NCBI RefSeq assembly: GCF_014646255.1 | Contig: NZ_BMNC01000007.1 | Coordinates: 227,771 to 291,770, forward strand | Source: Lentzea pudingi | GTDB taxonomy: Bacteria > Actinomycetota > Actinomycetes > Mycobacteriales > Pseudonocardiaceae | DNA: 64,000 bases | Direction: 5' to 3' | Shown here: positions 47,282 through 55,951 of the stretch, piece after piece | Layout: the number at the start of each line of letters is the position of its first letter | Numbering within the stretch: position 1 is the first letter of the stretch | Position numbers and translations under genes: made by a program | The notes under the pieces: generated by a model | The model's database searches: none | What the model saw: only the letters and a program-made list of their open reading frames with translations | What the model was told of the DNA's origin: nothing

Positions 47282-48433
47282 ATGAGCACGCCGGAGTCGG
47301 AGATCAGCGGCCGCGTCCCGAAGCTGCTGCGGGTGAGTGCCGCCGTGAGCTGGCGCTTCGTCGTCGTGATCGCCGCGTTGTACGTGGTGGCGTACGCGTT
47401 GGGCTTCATGGCGTCGGTGGTGATCCCCGTCGCCATCGCGCTGCTGCTCGCCGCCCTGTTCTCGCCTGGGGTGTCGAAGCTCGTCGAGTGGCGGGTGCCG
47501 CGCGGCGTGGCGGTGACCGTGATGATGATCATCGGCATCGGTGTTCTCGGCGGTGTGCTGACGTTCGTGATCAGCGAGTTCTCCCGGGGTCTGCCCGAAC
47601 TGCAGACGCAGGTCGCGGCGTCGCTCGACACGATCCAGACGTGGCTGAAGGACGGGCCCGCGCACCTGTCGGACGCGCAGCTGCAGAACTACGTCAACGA
47701 GATCGTGAAGACGATCAAGGAGAACCAGGCCGAGATCACGTCCGGTGCGCTGACGACCGCGGCGACGTTGGGCGAGCTGCTCACCGGGCTGCTGCTGGCG
47801 CTGTTCACGCTGATCTTCTTCCTGCACGACGGCGACGGCATCTGGCGCTTCGTGACTCGGGCGGTGCCTCGCGACGTGCGTCAGCGCGTCGAGGTGGCGG
47901 GTCGTCGTGGGTTCAGCTCTCTCGTTTCCTATGTGCGCGCCACGGCCGTGGTCGCGATCGTGGACGCCGTCGGTGTCGGTGTCGGGCTGGCGATCATCGG
48001 GGTGCCTCTGGTCGTGCCTCTGTCCGCGTTGGTGTTCCTCGGGGCGTTCATCCCCATCATCGGTGCGGTGTTCACGGGTGCCGTCGCGGTGTTGATCGCG
48101 TTGGTGACCAACGGGCCGATCGCGGCGCTTGTGGTGCTGGCTGTGCTGATCGGCGTGATGCAGTTGGAGTCGCACGTGCTGCAGCCGTTGTTGCTGGGGC
48201 GTGCGGTCAAGCTGCACCCGTTGGCCGTGGTGCTGGCGATCGCCGGCGGGTTGGTCACCGGGGGCATCGCCGGGGCTTTGCTGGCCGTGCCGTTGCTGGC
48301 GGTGCTGAACTCCGGGATCCGGTCGCTGGTGTCGGACTCGGACGCGGTGCAGAAGCCGGAGAAGGTGGACGTGCTGAATCCTCAGGACACGGCGCCGAAG
48401 GACGACAACAGCGAACGGGTCAAAGAGCTTTAG
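47282..48433 (+). CDS. AI-2E family (PerM-type) transporter
   Basis: A 383-residue membrane protein with about seven to eight helices. Family features are FMASVVIPVAIALLLAALFSPGV, VPRGVAVTVMMIIGI, the amphipathic loop SLDTIQTWLKDGPAHLSDAQLQNYV, LFTLIFFLHDGDGIW, LVVPLSALVFLGAFIPIIGAVFTG, and the C-terminal LESHVLQPLLLGRAVKLHPLAVVLAI. Characterised members export small molecules or ions, such as Na+/H+ exchange or AI-2 export; the substrate is unknown. ATG 47282 is chosen; the frame is open upstream. The stop overlaps the stop of the converging GGDEF gene. Confidence 0.92.
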   Translation: MSTPESEISGRVPKLLRVSAAVSWRFVVVIAALYVVAYALGFMASVVIPVAIALLLAALFSPGVSKLVEWRVPRGVAVTVMMIIGIGVLGGVLTFVISEFSRGLPELQTQVAASLDTIQTWLKDGPAHLSDAQLQNYVNEIVKTIKENQAEITSGALTTAATLGELLTGLLLALFTLIFFLHDGDGIWRFVTRAVPRDVRQRVEVAGRRGFSSLVSYVRATAVVAIVDAVGVGVGLAIIGVPLVVPLSALVFLGAFIPIIGAVFTGAVAVLIALVTNGPIAALVVLAVLIGVMQLESHVLQPLLLGRAVKLHPLAVVLAIAGGLVTGGIAGALLAVPLLAVLNSGIRSLVSDSDAVQKPEKVDVLNPQDTAPKDDNSERVKEL

Positions 48434-49632
48434 GCCATGGACACAAGGTTGCGGCCGTAGGCCTTGGCTGCCAGCAACGCCGCATCGGCCGCAACCAACA
48501 GGTCCGGCAGCTCGTACCCGAACCGAGTCGTCGTCGACACTCCTATGGACACAGTCAGCCCGTGCAGCTCCCGAGGCTTCCCGTCCGTGGCCATCGTCGG
48601 CACGCGAAGAGCGGCCACGGCCTTGCGCACGCGTTCGGCGACGTGCTCGGCCTCGTCCGGCGTGGCCTCGGGCAGCAGCACCACGAACTCCTCGCCGCCG
48701 AACCGTCCCACCAGGTCTCCGCGGCGCACGGTGCCGCGCAGCAGCAGGGAGATCGCGGCCAGCGCGGCGTCTCCTGCCAGATGGCCGACCTCGTCGTTGA
48801 CGCGCTTGAAGTGGTCGAGGTCGAGGAGCATGACGGCCATCGGGCGGGTGCGCTCGGAGCCCTTGGTGAGTTCGTAGCGGGCTCGGCTGTCCCAGTGGAC
48901 CGCGTTGGCCAGGCCCGTTTTGGCGTCGCGCTGGGCCGAGCGGCGCCATTGGGGGAGTTGGGCGGCGCGTTCCAGCAGGGCGAGGGGTGGGCCGGCGATC
49001 AGGGCGTGGACGGCGTTCGACTCCGCCACGCAGCCCATGAGGCCGCCGATCGACACCGCGACGATGCCGAGGATGGCGTCGATGGGGTCGCCGACGTTCT
49101 CCTCGAAGGTGGCCGAGGGGCTGCGGAGCTTGAGGCCGAAGGAGATCAGGCCCGCTCGCAGGATCAGCAGGAGGGCGGCGGCCAGGGTGAGGACCAGGAG
49201 GTTGGCGTGCGGGCCCGCCCAGCTGAGCACGTAGCGGGTGGCGAAGACGGCCAGTGCGGTGGCGCTCAGGGTGAAGAGCCAGCGGTGGGTTTCCGGGCGC
49301 TGGGCCAGCAGGCAGTGCAGGGCCGGGCCGAACAGCAGCAGGACCAGCAGGTTCGGCGGCAGGGCGAGGATGCCCGCCGTCAGGTAGCAGAGGTGGGCTG
49401 CCCACGGGTTGCGCTCGGTCTCGCCCAGGCGGTGGCTGTAGATGGAGCTGCCGATGATCACCGCACCCGCGGTGCCCGCGATGGCCGCGAACCTGACGAT
49501 TTCGGAGGGTGACGGCGTTTCCGACGAAACGATCGCGTGCACGACGGTGGCGAACGCGAGCATGTCGATGAACAACCAGTAGCAGAGCGCGGGCCGCCGC
49601 AAAGTCCACACCGGCCAGTCGCGCACCTGCAT
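48430..49632 (-). CDS. GGDEF-domain diguanylate cyclase
   Basis: A 400-residue membrane-bound cyclase. Several hydrophobic helices fill residues 15-230 without a recognisable sensor domain. The GGDEF domain covers about 235-400 with DLDHFKRVNDEVGHLAGDAAL, catalytic signature GGEEF at 312-316 and ATPDEAEHVAERVRKAV. It should make cyclic di-GMP, which in filamentous actinomycetes controls the switch to aerial growth via BldD. No EAL domain is fused. It is divergent from the MacS-type kinase gene at 49750. Confidence 0.93.
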   Translation of the reverse strand: MQVRDWPVWTLRRPALCYWLFIDMLAFATVVHAIVSSETPSPSEIVRFAAIAGTAGAVIIGSSIYSHRLGETERNPWAAHLCYLTAGILALPPNLLVLLLFGPALHCLLAQRPETHRWLFTLSATALAVFATRYVLSWAGPHANLLVLTLAAALLLILRAGLISFGLKLRSPSATFEENVGDPIDAILGIVAVSIGGLMGCVAESNAVHALIAGPPLALLERAAQLPQWRRSAQRDAKTGLANAVHWDSRARYELTKGSERTRPMAVMLLDLDHFKRVNDEVGHLAGDAALAAISLLLRGTVRRGDLVGRFGGEEFVVLLPEATPDEAEHVAERVRKAVAALRVPTMATDGKPRELHGLTVSIGVSTTTRFGYELPDLLVAADAALLAAKAYGRNLVSMA

Positions 49633-49749
49633 TCACCCTCCCCCGAACCCGGAGAGCGTCGCACATTCCTCCGTTCGGCAGAAGACGGCCACCTGGGGGT
49701 TAGCCAGCACACGTTCACGCGGCAGGATGGTGTCCGAAGGGAGCACAGA

Positions 49750-50910
49750 GTGCGCAAAGAGCCTGCCGAACGTGTGACGAAGGTGATCGACGACCCGACC
49801 ACGCCCCTGTGGCGCGGGACGATTGCGCTACGCATAGTCACATTTCTCTTCGCGACGGCGAACATCATCGCGAACCAGTCCGACTACGTACGGCCGTGGC
49901 TCGCGTGGGCCACGCTCGGGGTGATGGCGCTGTGGTCCGTCTTCACGAGCCGCGCGTACAGCACGACGTGGGGCAGGCGGTGGCCGCTCGTCCTCGTCGA
50001 CCTGGCGCTGACCTGCGGTCTCATGTCGCTGTCGCCGTTGATCATGTCCGACTACCAGTTGCTGGTCCAGCACGTCCCGCTGATCACGACGATCTGGGCG
50101 TGTGTGCCGGCGGTCGCGCTGGGTGCGCTCGGCGGGGCGGCCGCGGGCTTCGGCGGTGGGCTGACCGTCGGACTCTTCACCTACCTGTCCCACCGTTCGC
50201 CGAGCCTCGACCTGCTGCGCGACGTGGTGCTGCTCGCCGGTGCGGGCATGGTCGTCGGCATGGCGTCCGCCACGGCACGGCGTTCCGCTGTGCTCCTCGC
50301 ACAGGCCTTGAGAGCGGAAGCGGCCACGGCGGAACGCGAGAGGCTTGCCCGCTCGATCCACGACAGCGTGCTCCAGGTCCTCGCCCGCGTGCGCAAGCGC
50401 GGCCTCGAGGTCGGCGGCGAGGCGGCGGAGTTGGCCACGATGGCGGGCGAGCAGGAGGTGGCGCTGCGGAACCTGGTCGCCGCCGCCCCTGGCGACTCCA
50501 CTGTGGATGGAGAGATCGACATGCGGCCGGGGCTGCAGTTGCTGGCCACGCCACGCATCCAGGTGTCCACGCCCGCCACTCAGGTCATGCTGAAGGCCGC
50601 CGCCGCGAACGAGCTCACGTCGCTGGTGCGCGAGGCGCTGTCCAACGTGGACAAGCACGCCGGTGAGGACGCACGGGCCTGGGTGCTGCTGGAGGACCTG
50701 GGGGAAGAGATCGTGCTCAGCGTCAGGGACGATGGTCCCGGCATCCCGGAAGGCCGGATCGCGGTGGCCGCCGCGGAGGGCAGGATGGGGATCGAGAAGT
50801 CGATCAAGGGCCGGGTGGAGTCGCTCGGTGGCACGCTCGAGCTCCAGACCGGGCCGGGGGAGGGCACGGAATGGGAGGTTCGGGTGTTCAGGAAGGGGGC
50901 GGCAGGATGA
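49750..50910 (+). CDS. MacS-family sensor histidine kinase
   Basis: A 386-residue kinase. The N-terminal membrane domain (about residues 20-170, five to six helices) is of the MacS/DUF5931 type. The dimerisation helix has phospho-acceptor His204 in RLARSIHDSVLQVLARVRKRG. The ATPase domain shows VREALSNVDKHA, VRDDGPGIP and GMGIEKS-like RMGIEKSIKGRVESLGG. It phosphorylates the response regulator whose ATG overlaps its stop (ATGA). MacRS of Streptomyces influences morphogenesis and antibiotic formation. GTG 49750 is the preferred start. Confidence 0.92.
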   Translation: MRKEPAERVTKVIDDPTTPLWRGTIALRIVTFLFATANIIANQSDYVRPWLAWATLGVMALWSVFTSRAYSTTWGRRWPLVLVDLALTCGLMSLSPLIMSDYQLLVQHVPLITTIWACVPAVALGALGGAAAGFGGGLTVGLFTYLSHRSPSLDLLRDVVLLAGAGMVVGMASATARRSAVLLAQALRAEAATAERERLARSIHDSVLQVLARVRKRGLEVGGEAAELATMAGEQEVALRNLVAAAPGDSTVDGEIDMRPGLQLLATPRIQVSTPATQVMLKAAAANELTSLVREALSNVDKHAGEDARAWVLLEDLGEEIVLSVRDDGPGIPEGRIAVAAAEGRMGIEKSIKGRVESLGGTLELQTGPGEGTEWEVRVFRKGAAG

Positions 50911-51569
50911 CGGTCTCGGTGATGGTCGTGGACGACCACCCGATGTGGCGCGAAGGCGTGGCACGCGATCTGCAGGAACGCGGCTTCGAGATCGTGGCGA
51001 CCGCGGGCGACGCGCCCTCGGCCGTGCGGATCGCGAAGGCCGTGCGGCCCAACGTGGTCCTGATGGACCTCAACCTCGGTGAGCTCTCCGGGGTCGACGC
51101 GACCGCGATGATCACCAGCGAGCTGCCGGACACGCGCGTGCTCGTGCTGTCCGCGTCCGGCGAGCACGACGACGTGCTGCAGGCCGTGAAGGCGGGCGCG
51201 TCCGGTTACCTGGTGAAGTCCGCGTCCTCCGAGGAACTGGTCGAGGCCGTGTCCCGCACGGCCGCGGGCGACGCCGTGTTCACCGCGGGCCTCGCGGGTC
51301 TGGTGCTCGGTGAGTACCGGCGGATGGCCGCCGCGCCGGACGACTCGGAGGAGAAGCCGCAACTCACCGAGCGGGAGACCGAGGTGCTGCGGCTGGTGGC
51401 CAAGGGCCTGACCGCACGGCAGATCGCGAACCGCCTGGTGATCTCCCACCGCACGGTCGAAAACCACGTCCAGTCGACTTTGCGCAAACTTCAACTGCAC
51501 AACCGGGTGGAGTTGGCGCGTTATGCCATCGAGCACGGTCTCGACGCCGATCCGGAGGCAGAGAAATGA
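50907..51569 (+). CDS. LuxR/NarL-type response regulator
   Basis: A 220-residue regulator. The receiver domain (1-120) has the acidic pair Asp9-Asp10, phospho-acceptor Asp54 in VVLMDLNLGE and the conserved Lys in YLVKSASS. A GerE-type DNA-binding domain follows (LTERETEVLRLVAKGLTARQIANRLVISHRTVENHVQSTLRKL). It is the partner of the upstream MacS-type kinase through the ATGA overlap, and its own stop overlaps the start of the DUF1707 gene, so the three form one operon. Confidence 0.95.
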   Translation: MTVSVMVVDDHPMWREGVARDLQERGFEIVATAGDAPSAVRIAKAVRPNVVLMDLNLGELSGVDATAMITSELPDTRVLVLSASGEHDDVLQAVKAGASGYLVKSASSEELVEAVSRTAAGDAVFTAGLAGLVLGEYRRMAAAPDDSEEKPQLTERETEVLRLVAKGLTARQIANRLVISHRTVENHVQSTLRKLQLHNRVELARYAIEHGLDADPEAEK

Positions 51570-52117
51570 CAGACCCCAGAATGTCGGACGCCAGAGAGTT
51601 ACGAGTGTCCGACGCCGAGCGCGAGCACGTCGTCAGCCTGCTGAACAAGGCGGTGGGCCGCGGCATGATCACGCTGGACGAGTTCACCGTCCGCACGGAC
51701 ACCGCTCTGGCAGCCAAAACTCGCGCCGACCTCAACGCGGTGCTGATGGACCTGCCCGGCATGGTCAACAACGAACTGGCCCGCGAGCGCACCGAACTGA
51801 AGAACACGATGAGCACCACGACCCGCAAGGGCCACTGGGTCGTGCCGAACGAGCTCGTCATCCGCAACACCCTCGGCACCACGAACCTCGACTTCACCGC
51901 CGCCGAGGTGCCGCCGGTCGTCAACGTCGACCTGGACGTGTCGCTCGGCACCGTGAAGATGCTGCTGCCGGCCGGGGCGTCGCTCAACTTCGACGCCGTC
52001 GAGATCACCGCGGGCGAGGTCAAGGACAAGGTCCGCAACTCCATGGGCAACCCGCACTTCCAGCTCAAGGGCGTGGTGCGCGGCGGGACCGTGGTGGTCA
52101 AGCGCAGCAAGCGCTGA
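51566..52117 (+). CDS. DUF1707 domain protein with LiaF-like C-terminus
   Basis: A 183-residue protein. Residues 10-65 are a SHOCT-like DUF1707 module (LRVSDAEREHVVSLLNKAVGRGMITLDEFTVRTDTALAAKTRADLNAVLMDLP). The C-terminal half has alternating strands (VINVDLDVSLGTVKMLLPAGASLNF-like, LKGVVRGGTVVV) resembling the DUF2154/LiaF cell-wall stress domain. No membrane helix is present. It is translationally coupled (ATGA) to the response regulator and is likely a modulator or output of that system. Confidence 0.85.
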   Translation: MTDPRMSDARELRVSDAEREHVVSLLNKAVGRGMITLDEFTVRTDTALAAKTRADLNAVLMDLPGMVNNELARERTELKNTMSTTTRKGHWVVPNELVIRNTLGTTNLDFTAAEVPPVVNVDLDVSLGTVKMLLPAGASLNFDAVEITAGEVKDKVRNSMGNPHFQLKGVVRGGTVVVKRSKR

Positions 52118-52153
52118 TCTGCACGCCGACCTGCGAACCCGCAGGATCGAGGC

Positions 52154-53608
52154 ATGCGATGCCTCGTGACCGGCGCGACCGGGTACCTCGGCGGACGACT
52201 CGTGCCCAGGCTGCTGGCCGAAGGGCACGAGGTCCGCTGCCTGGTGCGGTCGCCGGAGAAGTTGCGCGACGTCCCGTGGGCCGCTGACGTCGAGATCGTG
52301 CGCGGAGACGTGCTCGGGGACCTGGACGAGTCGATGCGGGACGTCGAGGTCGTGCACTACCTCGTGCACTCGCTGCAGTCGAAGGACTTCGCCGACGCCG
52401 ACCGCAAGGCCGCGGAGAACACGGCGAAAGCCGCCGAGCGGGCGGGTGTGCGGAGGATCGTCTACCTGGGCGGACTGCACCCCGAGGGCACCGAGCTGTC
52501 ACCGCATCTGGCCTCCCGCAAGGAGGTCGGCGAGGTCTTCCTGCGGTCGGGGGTCCAGGCCGTGGTGCTGCAGGCCGCGGTGATCATCGGGTCGGGGTCG
52601 GCGAGCTTCGAGATGCTGCGCTACCTCACCGAACGGCTGCCGGTCATGGTCACGCCGCGCTGGGTGCACAACCGGATCCAGCCGATCGCCGTGCGGGACG
52701 TGCTGCGCTACCTGGTCGAGGCCACCACGCTCGAGAACGAGAACCGGACGTTCGACGTCGGCGGCCCGGACGTCCTGACGTACCTGCAGATGATGCTGCG
52801 GTACGCCGAGGTCGCGGGCCTCCCCAAGCGCCGTGTGCTGCCCGTGCCTCTGTTGACTCCGGGTCTGTCGTCGCACTGGGTCAACGTCGTCACGCCCGTG
52901 CCGCGTTCGATCGCGAAGCCGTTGATCGAGTCGCTGGTGCACGAGGTGGTGTGCCGCGAGAACGACATCCGCGAGGTGCTGCCGGGCGAGAACACCGGCT
53001 ACGACAAGGCCGTCGAGCTGGCACTGAGCAAGATCCGCGACGCCGACGTCGAGACCCGCTGGTCGGGGGCGACGCTGCCGGGCGCGCCGAGCGAGCCGCT
53101 GCCGACCGACCCCGGCTGGTCCGGCGGTTCGGTCTACACCGACGAGCGTGAGCGGCGCACGAGTGCCACGCCCGAACGCCTGTGGGAGGTCGTCGAGGGC
53201 ATCGGTGGCGAACGCGGCTGGTACTCGTTCCCGCTGGCCTGGGCGATTCGGGGGTGGATGGACCGGCTGGTCGGCGGCGTGGGGCTGCGGCGCGGGCGGC
53301 GTGATCCGCAACGGCTGTACGTGGGTGAGGCGCTCGACTTCTGGCGGGTCGAGGAGATCTCGCGCGGTGAGCTGCTGAGGCTGCGGGCCGAGATGAAGGT
53401 GCCCGGCAAGGCGTGGCTGGAGCTTCGAGTGGCGGGCAACGAGGGACACGGGTCCACTTACCGCCAACGCGCCGTGTTCGTGCCCAAAGGGCTCACCGGA
53501 CACATCTACTGGTGGGCCGTCTGGCCGTTCCACGGCATCGTGTTCGGCGGCATGGTGCGCAACATCGCCAATGAAGCTGAGCTGCACAAGAACTTCAGAA
53601 AGTCCTGA
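52154..53608 (+). CDS. NAD(P)-binding SDR with C-terminal DUF2867
   Basis: A 484-residue two-domain protein. Residues 1-290 are an atypical SDR fold with VTGATGYLGGRLVPRLLAEGHEVRCLVRSPEKL and YLGGLHPEGTELSPHLASRKEVGEV, similar to complex I NDUFA9-like proteins. Residues of about 320-484 are DUF2867, with TPERLWEVVEGIGGERGWY, RDPQRLYVGEALDFWRVEEI and the C-terminal YWWAVWPFHGIVFGGMVRNI. Related fusions occur in many bacteria; their substrate is unknown. It lies 36 bp after the DUF1707 gene and upstream of tdh. Confidence 0.88.
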   Translation: MRCLVTGATGYLGGRLVPRLLAEGHEVRCLVRSPEKLRDVPWAADVEIVRGDVLGDLDESMRDVEVVHYLVHSLQSKDFADADRKAAENTAKAAERAGVRRIVYLGGLHPEGTELSPHLASRKEVGEVFLRSGVQAVVLQAAVIIGSGSASFEMLRYLTERLPVMVTPRWVHNRIQPIAVRDVLRYLVEATTLENENRTFDVGGPDVLTYLQMMLRYAEVAGLPKRRVLPVPLLTPGLSSHWVNVVTPVPRSIAKPLIESLVHEVVCRENDIREVLPGENTGYDKAVELALSKIRDADVETRWSGATLPGAPSEPLPTDPGWSGGSVYTDERERRTSATPERLWEVVEGIGGERGWYSFPLAWAIRGWMDRLVGGVGLRRGRRDPQRLYVGEALDFWRVEEISRGELLRLRAEMKVPGKAWLELRVAGNEGHGSTYRQRAVFVPKGLTGHIYWWAVWPFHGIVFGGMVRNIANEAELHKNFRKS

Positions 53609-53644
53609 TGGACTGCACAAGCAGCAAAGGGTGAAACTTCCCGC

Positions 53645-54676
53645 ATGAAGGCTCTCGTCAAGGTCGCCGCTGGGCCTGGCCTGGAACTGACCGACGTCCC
53701 GGACCCCACCCCCGGACCGACGGACGTGCTGGTCAGGGTGCTGCGCACCGGTATCTGCGGCACCGACCTGCACATCGACTCGTGGGACGACTGGGCCGCG
53801 ACCAACATCAAGGCGCCGCTGGTCCTCGGCCACGAGTTCGTCGGCGAGGTCGTCGAGATCGGCGGCAGCGTCACCGGCGTCAAGGTCGGCGACCTGGTCA
53901 GCGGCGAGGGCCACCTCGTCTGCGGGACCTGCCGCAACTGCAAGGCCGGCCGCCGCCACCTCTGCGCCAACACGCGAGGTCTGGGCGTGCACTCCAACGG
54001 CGCGTTCGCGCAGTACGTCGTGCTGCCCGAGCAGAACGCCTGGGTGCACCGCACGCCCGTCGACCTGGACGTGGCCGCGATCTTCGACCCGTTCGGCAAC
54101 GCCGTGCACACCGCGTTGAGCTTCCCCGTCATCGGCGAGGACGTGATCATCACGGGCGCCGGCCCGATCGGCATCATGGCCGCCGCCGTCGCCAAGCACG
54201 CGGGCGCGCGCAACGTCGTGATCACCGACATCTCCGAGCACCGCCTCGACCTCGCCCGCAAGGTCGGCGTCGACCTCGCGGTGAACGTCGCCGAGAAGAC
54301 CATCGCCGATGCTCAGGAGGAACTCGGCATGGCCGAGGGCTTCGACATCGGCATGGAGATGTCCGGCAAGCCGGTCGCGATGCGCGACATGATCGCGAAC
54401 ATGGCCCACGGCGGCCGCATCGCGATGCTCGGGCTGCCCGCGGACGAGTTCTCCGTCGACTGGAGCAGCGTCGTGCTGAAGATGCTGCACATCAAGGGGA
54501 TCTACGGCCGCGAGATGTTCGAGACCTGGTACTCGATGACCGTGCTGCTGCAGCGCGGCCTCGACCTCGCACCGGTCATCACGCACCGGTACGACCACAC
54601 GCAGCACGCGGAGGCCTTCGCCACCGCGCGCGAAGGCAAGTGCGGCAAGGTCATCCTCGACTGGAGTGGAGCCTGA
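53645..54676 (+). CDS. tdh: L-threonine 3-dehydrogenase
   Basis: A 343-residue zinc-dependent medium-chain dehydrogenase that oxidises threonine to 2-amino-3-oxobutyrate with NAD. It has the catalytic zinc region RTGICGTDLHIDSW and GHEFVGEV, the structural-zinc cysteines CGTCRNCKAGRRHLC, the family motif NTRGLGVHSNGAFAQY and the Rossmann loop ITGAGPIGIMAAAVAKHAG. Its stop overlaps the start of kbl (TGATG), giving the conserved tdh-kbl threonine-to-glycine operon. Confidence 0.96.
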   Translation: MKALVKVAAGPGLELTDVPDPTPGPTDVLVRVLRTGICGTDLHIDSWDDWAATNIKAPLVLGHEFVGEVVEIGGSVTGVKVGDLVSGEGHLVCGTCRNCKAGRRHLCANTRGLGVHSNGAFAQYVVLPEQNAWVHRTPVDLDVAAIFDPFGNAVHTALSFPVIGEDVIITGAGPIGIMAAAVAKHAGARNVVITDISEHRLDLARKVGVDLAVNVAEKTIADAQEELGMAEGFDIGMEMSGKPVAMRDMIANMAHGGRIAMLGLPADEFSVDWSSVVLKMLHIKGIYGREMFETWYSMTVLLQRGLDLAPVITHRYDHTQHAEAFATAREGKCGKVILDWSGA

Positions 54677-55854
54677 TGTACGGCGAGCTGAAGACCGACC
54701 TCCTCAAGACCATCGAGGAGATCAGGGAGGCCGGGCTCTACAAGTCCGAACGCGTCATCGCCACCCCGCAGAACGCCAGCGTCAGGGTCGGTTCCGGCGA
54801 CGAGGTGCTGAACTTCTGCGCCAACAACTACCTCGGCCTCGCCGACCACCCGCAGCTCATCGAGGCGGCCAAGAAGGCGCTCGACGACTGGGGCTTCGGC
54901 ATGGCCTCGGTGCGGTTCATCTGCGGCACCCAGGAACCGCACAAGGAACTGGAGCGCAAGCTCAGCGAGTTCCTCGGCACCGAGGACACGATCCTCTACA
55001 GCTCGTGCTTCGACGCCAACGGCGGCCTGTTCGAGACGCTGCTCGGCGCCGAGGACGCGATCATCTCAGACGAGCTGAACCACGCCTCGATCATCGACGG
55101 CGTGCGCCTGTCGAAGGCTCGCCGGTTCCGCTACAAGAACCGCGACATGGACGACCTGGAGCGCCAGCTCAAGGACGCCGCCGACGCCCGCTACCGCCTG
55201 ATCGCGACCGACGGCGTGTTCTCGATGGACGGCTACCTCGCGCCGCTGGACGAGATCTGCGACCTGGCCGAGCGTTACAACGCCCTGGTCATGGTCGACG
55301 ACTCGCACGCCGTCGGCTTCACCGGCCCGACCGGCCGCGGCACCCCGGAACTGTTCGGCGTGCAGGACCGCGTCGACATCGTCACGGGCACGTTGGGCAA
55401 GGCGCTGGGCGGCGCGTCCGGCGGGTACACCTCGGGCCGCAAGGAGATCGTCGAACTGCTGCGCCAGCGCTCGCGCCCGTACCTGTTCTCGAACTCGCTG
55501 GCGCCGTCGATCACGGCCGCCGCCATCGCCACGCTCGACATGCTCTCGAACTCGTCGGAGCTGCTGGTCCAGCTGCGGTCGAACACCGAGCTGTTCCGCC
55601 GGCGGATGACCGAGGAGGGCTTCGACCTGCTGCCCGGCGAGCACCCGATCATCCCGGTGATGATCGGCGACGCGGCGGAGGCGGCGAAGCTCGCGGACCT
55701 GTTGCTGGAACAGGGCATTTACGTCATCGGGTTCTCGTACCCGGTCGTGCCGCACGGCAAGGCACGAATCCGCACGCAGATGTCGGCTTCACACACCACC
55801 GAGGACGTTAACCGGGCGGTCGATGCGTTTATCGCCGCACGCGCAAAGATGTAA
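54676..55854 (+). CDS. kbl: Glycine C-acetyltransferase (2-amino-3-ketobutyrate CoA ligase)
   Basis: A 392-residue PLP enzyme of the alpha-oxoamine synthase family, which splits 2-amino-3-oxobutyrate with CoA into glycine and acetyl-CoA. Features are LNFCANNYLGLADHP, GTQEPHKELERKL, the IIDGVRLSKARRFRYKN segment, the cofactor Asp-His in MVDDSHAVGFTGPTGRGTPE, and PLP-lysine 242 in GTLGKALGGASGG. The length and start (ATG overlapping the tdh stop) fit the family. The two genes together degrade threonine to glycine and acetyl-CoA. Confidence 0.97.
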   Translation: MYGELKTDLLKTIEEIREAGLYKSERVIATPQNASVRVGSGDEVLNFCANNYLGLADHPQLIEAAKKALDDWGFGMASVRFICGTQEPHKELERKLSEFLGTEDTILYSSCFDANGGLFETLLGAEDAIISDELNHASIIDGVRLSKARRFRYKNRDMDDLERQLKDAADARYRLIATDGVFSMDGYLAPLDEICDLAERYNALVMVDDSHAVGFTGPTGRGTPELFGVQDRVDIVTGTLGKALGGASGGYTSGRKEIVELLRQRSRPYLFSNSLAPSITAAAIATLDMLSNSSELLVQLRSNTELFRRRMTEEGFDLLPGEHPIIPVMIGDAAEAAKLADLLLEQGIYVIGFSYPVVPHGKARIRTQMSASHTTEDVNRAVDAFIAARAKM

Positions 55855-55865
55855 AGATCGGACTT

Positions 55866-55926
55866 GTACCGGCTCCAAGAACTACTTCCTTCGGTGATAT
55901 TCGGGGCGAAACAATGGAGCCGGTAC
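55866..55926. promoter_or_regulatory. Inverted repeat with T-run between kbl and the XRE gene
   Basis: GTACCGGCTCCA (55866-55877) and its exact complement (55915-55926) are separated by 37 nt and followed by GGTTTTTCTT. The T-run suggests a terminator for tdh-kbl with an unusually long loop; alternatively two half-sites flank the XRE promoter and serve as a looped operator. Confidence 0.5.
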
Positions 55927-55951
55927 CGGTTTTTCTTCTAGCTTCTTCGAC

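Noticed and set aside
46673..49666. 997-codon minus-strand open frame
   Set aside because: It runs through the AI-2E transporter and the GGDEF gene in another frame; composition is Arg/Gly/His-rich as expected for high-GC shadow frames, and no domain is recognisable.
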